Of a stretch of 64,000 bases of DNA, positions 12,139 through 24,800 are shown one piece after another. Origin of the DNA: Chaetorhynchus papuensis (Eukaryota; Chordata; Aves; Passeriformes; Rhipiduridae). The stretch spans positions 124,001-188,000 of the forward strand of contig VWYX01001302.1 of assembly GCA_013396525.1 (NCBI GenBank). Direction: 5' to 3'. Every line of letters begins with the position of its first letter. Positions within the stretch are counted from its first letter, which is position 1. The notes beneath the pieces are model-generated. The model worked only from the letters and a program-made list of their open reading frames with translations, was not told where the DNA came from and made no database searches. Both the position numbers and the translations under genes were made by a program.

Positions 12139-15100
12139 AGAAACGTTTGTGACCTTAAGGAAGTTTAGGAAGCTATCAACGACCACTTCTCCACTGCAGA
12201 GCTCAAACATTACTTTTGTGCATCTTGATGATTTTTCTTTTGACCTAGGGGAAATTGTACAGCCATCAGTGGATGGGTTGAAGAACATTTGAGCTCAAGA
12301 ACAACTTAGGTGGCAAAAAGGAGAGCCAAAGAAAATTAGTCTTGTCTTACTGCCCTGAGTTATTTTGAATTGTTATGGACACATATTCCCAAAGCCGTCG
12401 TAAACCACCACTTGGTTTTTTTGTTCGGGATTTTCTTTGGGGCTTTTTTTGTCTGAAAGCACCACTGGTTTTGTAGGGTGTGATACTGGAAAATCTTCTT
12501 GACTGAGGCCTGTAGTCAGTGAAGTGTTCTGGGATCCGCTTCTGCAAAGTAGCAATAGCCGCAGACAATGCACACAGCTTCAGGGGATCAGCGACTGCAG
12601 GAGCCGTGGCACAAGTGGGATTTCAGTGCTGAATAAGCCCTGAAGATACAGTCTTGTTTCAATTAAACAGTTGCATAACTCCAGTGTCTGGCGAGGCTTG
12701 GGATTAGTGCCTGTGCTCCCAGGGTTGGGAAGTAGTGAAACATGTGCTGAAACACTTTTCTGAAGTACCGGTGAAAATCTGCAGGACTGGACTTCGGTAT
12801 TTTCACTCTTTTTCTTCACACTAGTGCTGTATCTTCACACTGATGGTTACAGATGTAATCACGTATTAACTTCCATATTATGGCTTCCAGGGGATGCTAA
12901 TTCCTTTCTCAGAATTTAAGATATTTTAGATGGGAATATTTTTGATGTTATAAAAATTCTGAATTTGTCTACAGTTTGAGTCAGGCTACTGCTGCAAGAT
13001 GGTTTCTTGGGATGGAATTTACTTCACCCGATTTTCAGACATCTGCATTGTAGATACAAATATCTTAGCATGCTATCTGGGTTCCAGTTAAAGTCCCTGG
13101 AAATCTAATACGGGGACATGAGACCCCTTTAATCAGATGCAAGAATCTGCTTGAGATTAAGTGATCTGTATTGTTAACTTCATTGTCCAGCTTTTCAGTG
13201 TTTGCAAAGGGCTTGGTCAGCTATACATGTCCACATTTAGCTAAATAAAGCCCACACATAATAAAGTGATAATATGGTGCAGAGTAGCATCTGTTTCACT
13301 GCTTGCGTGTTTAGAATGGTCAGCACCATGTCTGTGTATTATATCTGCTCATGTACATAAAGATAGAACAGTATCTAGACAGGTGGGAACCTCATGCACA
13401 GGTTTTTAATTCTGTGTGACATTTACTGTGTACAGAATAAGATCATAGTGGCCTTCTCAAATCAAGTATCGACAGTTTTAATCTCCAGCAGCTACATTTC
13501 TCGGTCACTTACCAAAAGGAGACATCATCTTCTTGTTTGCCCCATGATTTACAGAGGGGAAAAAGTAAAAGAAAAAAAAAAATCAGTCTTACTACTGTGA
13601 GGTAAATCTTTGTGTCCAAAAAAAAAACCAAATTAATTTCAAATTTGTGAGCATTATACTAGTACTGAAGTCTCTCCCTACTACTTAGTTCTGGTTTTTT
13701 GAAAGGAAAGATGCCTTCATGAAGTATAACTTAAAATGTGAAATTGTTTTGGAATTTAAATACCTTCACAGCCTTTGAGTGAGAGGCAAGTATCAGAGCT
13801 TTTAATATGTATGAAGAAGTTTTAATAATCTGGTTATTTATTATCATCATTCCTTATCTTACAAGAAAGGTCTGTAAATTAAGGCCTTTGGCTTTTGCCA
13901 TCCTCATTAAAACTATTCATCATGTACAGGATTGTTGAAAAAATAAGAACAGAAGCAGGTGAACCACAACTTCAGATGTTCTTAGAGCTGTGAACAAAGC
14001 AGGCTTATTTTGCTGGAATAATCAGAATTTTGTAAGGGAAACCATAGTTTTTAATTTTCCATCTCTTTTATGTTAATATTTTTAAATGTTACATTACGTA
14101 CATTTTCTGCATGTTTTATGACTAATAAAAATGCATTTTAAAACTCTGTATTTTCAATTCTATGCATGGATTTTAAAATTATGACTGAAAACATCATGCT
14201 AAAAACTATTGAATAGCTAAGCTTCATTCTGTATCTTTGCAAGCTCAGTAAATTGTGACTGGCAAGTACTTAGAACTATGCCTGGTTTCTCCGTGGCTGT
14301 GCCAACCAGTTGGTATTTTCAAGTGTGCAGCATCCCAGCAGCTGCACTCCTCTCCTTACTTGCAGCCAGGGCAGCCTACTAATCAGTCCCATGTTTTACA
14401 TAAGAATGTAAGCTGTAGAAACTACAATGAGGTGTGTCTTTTGAGTGAGGGGGGATGGGGAAAGGGGAGCTCAGTTAGTTGTGTGGGATCATAGATAGGA
14501 GTTTTTCCTGGCATTTACAGGAAGAAAAGTTGGTCAGACAGAAACCCGTATGATGTTTGGGTTGTTGTTTTTTGTGAACTGACTTGATTTAGAAATCTTC
14601 TTACATGTTGACTTAAAGAGACAACGGATTATTGACTTTGCAATAGATCATCTTTGCAATAGAGAAAACTCCCCAGTCAAGCTCTTCTTCCGTTTCTCTG
14701 GGAAGCTAAAATACCTTGCCTTGTCAGACCAAGTACTGTATATATTGTATATAACAATAGTATCTGTGTGATGGAGAATGATAGGGAACAGAAGGTAGGC
14801 AGACTCTTTTATTGTATTGGAGAGAGGTCTCCACTGGACTTATTTAGGGGTCAGGATATACTCATAAATGTCTCCTGAAGAAGTCAGGGAGGTCACAAGT
14901 GTGTTAAAAATACGGAGCTGTTCCAGTAGTAAGACTGAGGGCAGATGGTGGAGAAGAGTGATGCACATCATAAAAGCATATCTCCATGTCTCCCACTTGG
15001 CTTTTCAGATTAATCCTACTGGCATCATACATTTCACAAGCAATGCAAATGTAAAGCTCTCAGAAAAATGAAGAAGTAGGGACAGTCCAAAGCAACTTGG

Positions 15101-17536
15101 ATGTTAAAAAAGACAGGGTTGCTGTGCCGCTTGCATTTTCCATTGATATATCTTACTCTTTAAAAATCTTGGCTGTTTAATTTCTCAAGGTGGTTGCTGC
15201 CAGATTTTCTTTTTTTCTTTGCTGAAATAACACAGAATCTGAATTCTCTTTTAAAAGTTCAGTTTACTGTAGCACATCAGAGATCTGAGAAGGTGAAATC
15301 AGTAATCCTGTATTGAAAGTAATATGTAAGTGACAATTCCTAAAACCACATCGGAGTTCAGCTTGGAAGTGAGAGAACAGGATGCTGACATCAGCTTATA
15401 CTGAGCCTGCTTAACTGCTAGAGGCCTCTGGTGTGGTAAAACTGGCATAAGATTTTACTTATTTCTTGTGCAGAGCACTAACTAACACAATTTAATGAAA
15501 CCCTTATGACTCCACCTTCTGATAAGAACTCACAGCTTAGCAGCAACAATTCTAAAACAATTCAAACATGATAATTGCACCGGGGATGAGCTACTGTTCC
15601 AGGAAATTCTTATTTCCTAAGAAACACTATGAAAAAACTCTTAATTATGCCCTTTTATTATAAAAATAAAGTACATGTTAACACAGTAATTCCAATATAT
15701 TTTAACTCTGTAGCTTTCAGTCTTGCCTTGGCTTGAGAAGTTTTCTAGAAAAGAAGTATGTATGTAGAAAAGGAATGCCAGTCCCTTGCTATGGAAATAT
15801 TCTTTTCTTATAGCCCACAGAAGTACAGCACTAATTACTGTACTGTTAGTGGATTTGCCTAGATAACAACTGTGGGTTTAAATAAAATAATTATCTAAGG
15901 ATTTACTCAAATGTGCCCTTCCCTGTGATAAATACTATCTTCTGCCTTAAGCCTATTTGCTGAGCTCTTTCGAATGATGGTGAAACTTTGGCACAAAAAT
16001 TGAGATGTTTATACTACTAAGTGAACAGTCTGTCACCTACAAATGTGAGAGTACATAGTTAGGGTAGCATAATCTTTTTCATCTGCTTGTAGTCTGACAG
16101 AGTCATCTGACAGAAATCTGTATTTTACATCACTGGACCAGCAGAATAAGCCTGCTAAATTAATAGGAGATAAACTCAGCATTTAATTTTAGGAAGGTAC
16201 TAATATTCATTTAACAATGCTGGTTCAGTACAGTGGAGAAATGCAGTAAATGTCATGATGACAGTTCAGCATGCTCTCTTTTTTTCAGTGCTTACTTGAT
16301 GGCTGATCAATAAGCACTTCGGAGACTAATTAAAGTCAGTTCAGTGATGGATACTCTCACAGGATGGTCTGTCAGTTCAACAGTTTGGTGGACATTTGAG
16401 AAGCATTATTGCTTGTTTTATGAAATTATTCATAGTTTGAATAACAGATGTATGAATCTGTTGCATGTTCACAGATCAGAGGCCTACAACGCTCAGAACT
16501 TTTCATACAGTAGTCTATTTGTAGGATTTAGGAAAGCTTGTTACTGTGTTTAGCAATATCTAACAGTCTTTAAAACTCTAAACAAACTTAAAAACTTTAA
16601 AAAAGGCAAAAAGATGGCATAGTGCTAAGGGAAAGAATCATATATGCAATTTAGCATGCAGATTCTAAGCTGATTTGTTGAGGAAGTATGCGCTGAAATA
16701 CTTGGAAGCCTGCTCCCTAGGTTGTTCCCATTCATTTTTCCATGTGTCTCTCTAATGCTTTTCAAATTAAGTTCAGCTGCTGCAATATCAGCTCTTAAAA
16801 AAGCATTGGCACATCATGAAAAAGGCTGAAAAATCATGAAAAGGTTTTCCTCAGAGGCTTGCAAAATAATGATGTCACTAGTGCATGAGTTAAGCAGTGC
16901 TATCAACATAACAGACTGGACAGCAGTCACATGCATAGGCTGATCAGCACTCTACTGTAGAGTCTGTATTGATTCCTAAGCCAGTGAGGCTTGGGTAGGA
17001 CTGACTCTGACTGATGTCCAGTCCTGTGAATACAGAGAGAGGGCTTCTTTTTAAAATTTAGTTATTTAGGAAACCATTTGTGCCCAGAACTTGTGCAGAG
17101 TTTGTTGTGAGAACATGGATTTCAAGTAGACATCTTAGTTCCCCGCGAAGACTATGAGTTCCATGTAGTTCTCCCACAAAACTTGCCTTTCAATCAGTGT
17201 AGAGTGAGACACACTGGATTTGGTAGCATGTGCTGTAAGAAGGCAGTGAGAGGAAGAAATTCACCTCAGTGATGTGAAGCTAGTGGAGTCAGTGTGGAGA
17301 CACTGGTGAGAACAGGTAGTGATACACTGCTACTCCTTCAAGAAGTGCTTCTTCCAACAAGGAGGCAAGCTGAAGTGTCATCCACTGCAGAAGGACATTT
17401 ATGCCTAGTCTGCTAGGCATTCAGAAAAATTGTTTACAAAACTTCAGTGCTTACTGCTTTTGGCAAGCAGAACAAATCCTTGTTTCACCTCCTACGTGCT
17501 TTGAGATGCAGTTAGAAAACTCTGAGATATTATTTA

Positions 17537-18985
17537 TCACGGAATCACAGAATATGCTGAGTTGGAATGGACCCACAAGGATCATTGAGTCCAGCTCCTG
17601 GCCCTGCACAGCACCATCCCCAAGAGTGACGTCATGTGCCTGAGAGTGTTGTCCAAATGCTTCTTGAACTTAGGCTTGATGCTGTGACCACTCCCTTGGG
17701 AGTCTGTTCCAGTGCCCAACCACCCTCAGGGTGAGGAACCTTTTTCTAATATCCAACTTAAATTTCCCCTGACAACTTCAAGCCATTCCCTCAGGACCTG
17801 TCACTGCTCACCACAGAGAAGAGATCAGTGTCTGCCCGTCCTCTGTCCCTGACAAAGCAGCTGCAGACTGCAATGAGGTCTCCCCTCAGTCTCCTCTTCT
17901 GCAGGCTGAACAGACCAAGTGACCTCGGCTGCTCCTCATATGGCTTCCCCTCAAGTCCCTTCACCATCTTTGTTGCCCTCCTTTGGTCACTCTCCAATAG
18001 CTCTATATCCTTCTTGTACTGTGGCTCCCAAAACTGCACACAATACTCAAGGTGAGGCTGTCCTCTCCCTTGCCTGGCTGGCAATGCTGTGCCTGATGCC
18101 CCCAGCACAAGGGTGGCCCTCCTGGCTGCCAGGGCACTGCTGACTCATATTCAACTTTCCCTTGACCAGGACCCCCTGGTCCCTTTCTGTGGCTCTGCAT
18201 TCCAGCCTCTCATTCCCCAGTCTGTCCATACATCCAGGGTTGCTCCATCCCAGGTGCAGAGTCCAGCACCTTTCCTTTGTTGGACTTCATGAGGTTGGTG
18301 ATTGCCCAGTTCTCTTAATTTGTTAAGGTCTCTCTGCAGGGCCTCCCTTCCTTGGTGGGAGTCAGCAGCTCCTCCCAGTTTTGTATCACTTGTCAACTTC
18401 CTTAGCATCCCTTCCAGTCCTGAGTCCAAGTCATTAATGAAGATGTTGAAGAGCACAAGATGGAGCCCTGTGGTGAAGGTCACCAGTCTGATGTCACCCC
18501 ATTCACTATAACTGTGCCCAGCCAATGAGGCAGATGCTTATCCATCACATGATGTGTTTATCCAGCTGTGTGCTGGACATTTTATCCAGAAGGATACTCT
18601 GGGAGACAGTATTGAAAGATCTACTGAAATCCAAGAAGATTACATCAGCTGGCTTCCCTTGGTCAACAGGACTTTCCTCTCATGAAGCCCTGCTGGCTTT
18701 GACCAGTGACTGTGTTGTCTTTCAGCTGTTCTTCAGTACCTCCTGGAATAATCTTCTTCATAGCTCTACCAGGCACTGAAGTGAGATGGACGGGTCTGTA
18801 GTTTCCAGGGTCCACTGTCTTGCCCTTCTTGAAAAGTGAGGCGATGTTTGCCAGCTTCCAGTCATCCTGGACTTCACTGATTCCGAAGACTGCTCAAAAA
18901 TTGAGAGGTTTTGTGGTGACATCAGCCAGCTCTTGGAGAATTCTTGGATTAATTCCATCAGGCCCTGTAGTTCCCTCTGCAAGCA
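17537..18985 (-). mobile_element. CR1 LINE retrotransposon, 5'-truncated and decayed
   Basis: The + strand begins with ATCACGGAATCACAGAAT, the reverse complement of the 8-bp repeats that end avian CR1 elements. It then continues through the CR1 3' region and into reverse-transcriptase coding sequence on the minus strand. Recognisable pieces are LEYCVQFWEPQYKKDIELLE and LFSLQKRRLRGDLIA (17791-18108), LFNIFINDLDSGLEGMLRKL (18151-18525) and GTTGPDGINPRILQELADV (18894-19000). These sit in different frames, so the copy is broken by indels. The catalytic F-A-D-D block reads L-T-S-D, losing one aspartate. The 5' end of the element is missing, as is usual for CR1. It is antisense to SRGAP1. The 5' limit is approximate. 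Confidence 0.93.
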
Positions 18986-21171
18986 GAGTATAAAAGAAAA
19001 TAACTTTTCTAGGTAGTAAGACATGAGTTAGCCTTGTCCCACCAACTAAAAAGTCTCTAGAGATGACACAGAAAAGAAGATAAAAAATAAAAGCAAACAC
19101 CTCTAGTCTTATGTAAAAAACCTCTTAAAAGGATTGGATACAAAGGCCAAAAGAAAAGGGCACAACCCTGCTTTTAATTTTCTTTCCCCATCATTTTTAA
19201 TAAGAGCCATATCACTTTCTGTGCTTCTCTGTTTTATTATATAAACCATTTCTTTAAAAAAATCTATTTCTTCTCTTTGTAGTAATTCTTTTGTTTTCAT
19301 GTGGCTGTTATGAGTTGTGGCTGTATGAGTTAAGCTCCCTGGGTACTGATTATCAACAACTTCAGGAGTGTCTTTGGAACAGTGCAGGATACAGGAGACT
19401 GAACATGCTATTTAGTTAAACTGGGAACTTTCAGCCTCAGCTCTGTGGGCTTGCCTTCTTTTTCTAACCCAGCTTGATCCGTCTCTGGGGTTTTTTTTCT
19501 GCCTTATCTGTGCAGATGTGAGCTGGTGGGGCAGCTGTTCCCAGCGGGTGTAGGCACTGTTTGGGCCTTGGAGCACAGTGTGCTATAAAGGAACAGCAGC
19601 AGTAACACTAAGTCCTGCTCCAGGCAGCGTGGGTTTTTTACCACAGAGCTGTAAACATACATTTCTTCAAATAAAAACAGGGCCACTTTTTACTGCTTGT
19701 CTACAGCTGTTTTACCTTACTACAGGAAGTTGGTGAAGAGTTGCCTGTTTCATTTTTAATATTGGTGGCATCAGTCTTAAGTAGTGGTATACCCAGTTAT
19801 GGTGTATAGCATACATGGTGATGCAGAATTGCAGCTCTCTGAAAGTGTCTGTCTTTCTGTTGCACAGGACTTGAAATACACGTCAATTCAGCCACCCACT
19901 GGCATAGCATTCAGTTGGTTTGTGTCGATCCATGCTGAGACATGCTGCAGTGAATTTGCAATATCTAGCTGTAGTCTTTCTTCCCTGTTTCGCCACTCTG
20001 TGGATACTCCTTGGGCTACCCTAACTACTCAGTAACAAAAAGTACACTCTCCCAAGGGAACGTTTCAAGGCAGCTTCCCAAAACAGTCTGTCTCCTCCAT
20101 GGGTCACACAAGCAGCTGGTTTGATTCCTCCCTGCTTGTGTCCTTTGGAGATGTGAATGGTTTGCATGGTCTCCACCCAAATAAAATATCTGTGGGCAAG
20201 AGCTCTGGCACCCTTCAGAAGAAGAGTGGAGGCCTCTGGCTGCCTGAGTTTGCCTTCCTGCTTTGTTCAGTGCTCTAAATTTAAGACAACAGCACAAAGA
20301 AACAAACAACAACAAAAGGACTGGGGAAGGCAGAAGGACGCTTCCTTTGCTGGAAGTGGGCAGAGACAGCCCTCCCCAGCGGAGGTGGGGGGGTTGTGAT
20401 TGGTTTCTGTCCACTACACTGCATTCAGGCAGAGGTTTTTCTTGCTTAAAGAAGGGAGGACTGGGCTAAACCAGTCCCTTTCCCTCTTTGTGGTCTGTGC
20501 AAGCATGCATACTGGCAACCCAAGCCCTCTCATTGCAGATGTAGCACGTGTGTAGAGGAAAGATAACTTTGGGTCTATGGGGAAAACATATTCACAACTT
20601 ATCAGGCAGCTCCTTCTTCAGCTCTCATCTGGTTTTATATCGGGCCCAGTCTGCTGGCTGTGCAGTTGGCAGACACTTCTTTCCAGGCCATGGACAGCCA
20701 TCCAGCTAGGTGGAGATTTGCTCCCAGGCCAAAGCTTCCCATTGCCTCTTCTTTCTTCCCCTTTCCTCAGTGCTGAAGTGCCTCTTCTGCTTTCAGACAT
20801 TTAATATCCACAGCCAAGCTGTTACTTAGCCCAGAAGATAATTATATATGAGATTTAGTACTGATACAGATTTAGTATTGTTGTTCATTATTTTAGATTT
20901 TCACTTGAAGACAAGAATCCTGAAATTTAATAAGAATGATTTTTGCTCTTTCCTATCAGAGAAATAAAAGAAAAAATCCCTATTTAGAATACTGTTAAAT
21001 AAATCAGAATAGAAAAATGCAACCGAAAGTCCTCAATCTCCATTAGCAGAGAAACTTACCCAAGATCCATGTTTACAAGACAACATTTTGCTCAAAGACC
21101 ATCTGGTTTTTCTGTAGATACCTTTATATTTTCATTTTCTCCAACTCTCCTTTGACTCTTGTCTTTTGCAG

Positions 21172-21354
21172 GTCATGAAAACATACCACATGTATCATGC
21201 AGAGAGCATCAGTGCAGAAAGCAAACTGAAGGAGGCAGAGAAGCAAGAAGAAAAACAGATTGGGAGGTCAGGAGACCCTGTTTTTCATATTCGACTAGAA
21301 GAAAGGCACCAGAGACGGAGCTCTGTGAAAAAGATTGAAAAAATGAAGGAAAAA
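21172..21354 (+). CDS. SRGAP1: SRGAP1 exon 5: F-BAR domain (residues ~164-224)
   Basis: 183 nt, 61 codons, phase 0 to 0. It encodes VMKTYHMYHAESISAESKLK... to VKKIEKMKEK. This is a highly charged helix of the F-BAR core, with basic clusters (RLEERHQRRSSVKKIEKMK) of the type that contact acidic membrane lipids. Borders are TTTTGCAG|GTC and AAA|GTAAAT. The exon is identical in length to that of the human protein. Confidence 0.96.
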
Positions 21355-21740
21355 GTAAATATTCCTTTTATTTAGCTTCATTTGAAATAAATTCAGTGCA
21401 TTTCTGACGTTCTGTGGCATTATATTAGACAGAGAAATACAGCTGGAAAAAAAATTAAGCAAGTACACATAATAAACTAGCAGTGGTTTATAGATAATTT
21501 GACTTAATCGCAGTTCAGAGAGGGGAATACTTTATTCCCAATGTAATTCTTACTGTACAGTTTGTCACATTTGAAACAAAATACTAAGTTTTCACTTGTA
21601 TTATATTTGTTGTATGTACAACAGGCTGGAAATTAAGATTCTTTCTTGTTACTAGGAATGTGTGCTTGAATTGTTACCATTTTTGCCGCATACCAAAAAT
21701 GAAGTAATTAAAATACATTAATATGCAATGTCTTTCCTAG
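21355..21740 (+). other. SRGAP1: SRGAP1 intron 5
   Basis: 386 nt, AT-rich, no feature seen. The acceptor is TTTCCTAG at 21733-21740. Confidence 0.85.
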
Positions 21741-21869
21741 CGTCAAGCAAAATACTCTGAAAACAAGCTGAAATCTATTAAGGCCCGGAATGAATACCTG
21801 CTCACCCTTGAAGCAACTAATGCCTCTGTTTTCAAGTATTATATTCACGACCTTTCAGATTTAATCGAT
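21741..21869 (+). CDS. SRGAP1: SRGAP1 exon 6: F-BAR domain (residues ~225-267)
   Basis: 129 nt, 43 codons, phase 0 to 0. It encodes RQAKYSENKLKSIKARNEYL... to IHDLSDLID. It continues the F-BAR helix (KARNEYLLTLEATNASVFKYY is typical of srGAPs). Borders are CTAG|CGT and GAT|GTAAGT. Confidence 0.96.
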
Positions 21870-24800
21870 GTAAGTATTGGCACATTTGTTTTTATGTCTG
21901 TTCTGTTCAAGAATAATACTTTTTCTCAGTTTTAAAGGGAATACATTAGTCATATGGATTGCCTACAGTACACTTACTGTTTATAATATTGTATGATATA
22001 ATCAGAAGTTTTTCCCTTTAACTTTGTATTTCACAAAATAAAGTGCCAATAAGATGCTGAACCCATTCCTTTGAAGTTAGAACATTGTGTTTGCTCGTCA
22101 CGTGTCAATAGAAAACATGACATTTCCGTTATGTACAATTTCTGGGATATAAATATTTTTTACAAGATAAACTTCTTAAGTGGTCATCTAGTGGTATTTA
22201 ATTCTAAAGAAGGAATTTCTTCTATGTTTTCAAAATTCTTTGGTTTCATTCATTTAGTCATTGAATCATATATACAGTGGCTTCTTGTTCCTACTTCACG
22301 TAGTTTGAAGAACGACACAATGAATCCTGTACTCTATACTGTCAACACACTTGTTACTTACTTTCAGTAAGTTGTTTGTATGAGAACATCCTAGAAGAAC
22401 GAGGTTATACACTAATATTGACTTGTGCCAGCATTTAGTCTCCATCACCTGTATGACTGACATTTTTACGCGATGCAGGGGGAGCATCCTGCACTCTAAC
22501 ACATCCCACCCTCTTTGTAAGCTGACTTCATATGTGATAGAGAAAATACAGAGACAGCAAACACAAGCCCCAGAGCATTCATTCACTAGCAGTGTAGGGT
22601 TAAATAGCTTAGTGGGTATGCCTCTGTGGCCCATTTGAAATCCTAGATATTTGAATATGCTTGCTACTGCTACAGTAACACACGTTACTTACAATAGTAA
22701 GCAACATTCATCACACCTCTGGTTTCTAATATAGAATAAATTAATACAGAACTTGTCGAGTGGTTTCTCATTTCTACTGACTGGAGAAACAAAGCTTCAT
22801 AGAGAAAGGGAAAGATGCCTTCTTGAGATTAATGGACTAAAATAGCTGCATATACGTGTTTTATTGTATGTCATCTAAATACTGATAGACAGTTTCTTTG
22901 TCATTTCTGGTTTTTCTGCAATTTATAAAATCTTGCCTGATTTTGTTATAACTTTTCCCTTTCAAATGGTTTTGCTTCATTTCTTTCTTGCTTTCCTATA
23001 AAAGATGGCAATGAATCTTTTTTCTGTTTTCAGTATTTTTTTCTGTCTCCATCTCAACATCTCTTTTATTCCTTTCCTAGTTGCTATTGCATGTTTTCTC
23101 CTGATTTCTTCTGGTTTATTCTGCCTGTGGCGTGTCCCTGTCTAATCTGCATCCATCCCCTTGCCCAAGCTGCTCCACCCATCTAGGCTGCCCAGGCAAT
23201 GAAAGCATTTACCAGGACCTGTAGGTGGATGATTAGGGCAGAAAACTAAGGACAAGCAGTGTACTTGCTTGGGTACCCCCCAAGTGAGAAGCTAACCTGA
23301 CCTAACAGATGATTTTCCTGCTACTGCTTAAAGGATGACAGATTTTGGTCTCTAGTTAGGGCATGTCTCATATGTGTGAACTTCATGAGTTGTTCTTGGA
23401 GGCTGGAAGGAAAGAAAGGTCCCTTTCTTTTTGTTCCCAGCACCCTCACCCCTTCAGAAGCTGGAAAGATGCTCATGTTGTCACCTCTCCTGCCTTCCCT
23501 TTCGGAGTTCACATTTCTCAGAGAATGTCTCCAGTGTGTGTTTCTACTTGGTCAAAACTTTATCAGGTTGGAAAATGCATCTGATTCTTACCCACTTCAG
23601 TGATGTCCACAGAGGTTTCTGTAGCAGTGAAAACTGAGGGGAGGAACCACAAGCCTGGAGCTTTACAAGGAGTTCTGAGGGGAGGAGAAGTGAAGCTTTC
23701 TGTCCATACACACACACAGAGACAACACTCATTGGAGTTAGTGTATGTAAAGGTATTTACACAACCATGAAGACTAGAGCTTCCTAACTGCTAGTCTTTA
23801 ACAAAAATATATATTCTACAATATTTAGTAATGCAGAAAAGTTGCATCTGCTCTGTCTGTCTTTTTGAAAGCCATGGACCAATGTATACAATAACATTCT
23901 TTTGTCAAAATGGCTTGAGAAATTACTCTTCCCTAAGGAATTTAAATGGAAAGTCTAGCTGCCCTTTGCATCACTGTTTTGTGAGAGTAGGCTGTAAACA
24001 TGTGCAACCAGAATTTGCTTCAGAGCAAATGTAATCCAATTGTGAGCTTGTTTAAATGAAGTGTCTTTCAGACATTTGTATTTAATTAGAATATGCTGTG
24101 AAAGCATTGGTATTTAGACAGAGTGTTTGCCACTTGACAAAGGAAACTCTTTTTGTAAATGCAAGAGTCTTGGCAAGGTTTTGGAGTTATATCATTGGAA
24201 TGTGAGACATGCTTCCCAGTGGCCATATGTTGCAACAGTCCAGACTACCTCATTTTGTAAATCTGTTAATGTTGTGGTACAGTTTGAAGTTTTCAGAACA
24301 GTGGTGGCGATTTCATTCTTTGCCCTCTCTATTTTGTCCCCGTTTTCCTGCCTGACTTCCTGTGCTTCCCTGAATTCTCTCTCATTGCCTGTACGGAAGT
24401 GGATTACTTCCCCTCTGTGTCCAACTTCCAGGTAACATGGAAGGAATTTAGATCTCTCCAAGCTGTTAGTGTTGCCCATAAATGAAATGGAATGTTTTCC
24501 TATGTTAGTGAAAAATAGGTCTGATAAAAATGGGGTAAATATATGAAATAACGTAGTAAACTGTTCGATAATTTTTTTTCTAACAAGGTTGGGGAGCATA
24601 GTGGAACTACGTGTTTTTACAAAAAAAAACCCTATTTTTCATTTGGATTTCACTGCATTTTCCATATATGAGGCTTATATGGAAAATCCTAAATTACAGT
24701 TCCCATCTGAACTCAGTCTGAACTGTTCAACTCTGTCATTTCATTAACAGAGCTCAGGGCTTCTGGCTTAAAATTATGATGTGTTGCTCATTTTAAACTC

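Larger units (their letters stand above)
11171..21171 (+). other. SRGAP1: SRGAP1 intron 4
   Basis: 10.0 kb. It contains a small tandem repeat (12101-12138) and one CR1 LINE copy on the minus strand (17537-18985). Otherwise I see no gene or RNA. The 20.0-20.8 kb part is richer in GC and contains a 129-codon minus-strand open frame (20025-20414) with no recognisable domain, judged fortuitous. Confidence 0.75.

Noticed and set aside
20025..20414. 129-codon open frame on the minus strand in intron 4
   Set aside because: Low-complexity, composition-driven translation in a GC-richer patch, overlapped by a + strand open frame. No recognisable motif.
24192..24599. 135-codon open frame on the minus strand in intron 6
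   Set aside because: It is the longest open frame outside SRGAP1 and the repeats, but I see no domain, no family resemblance and no gene context. Such lengths occur by chance in 64 kb. A protein search returning a significant ortholog would change this.
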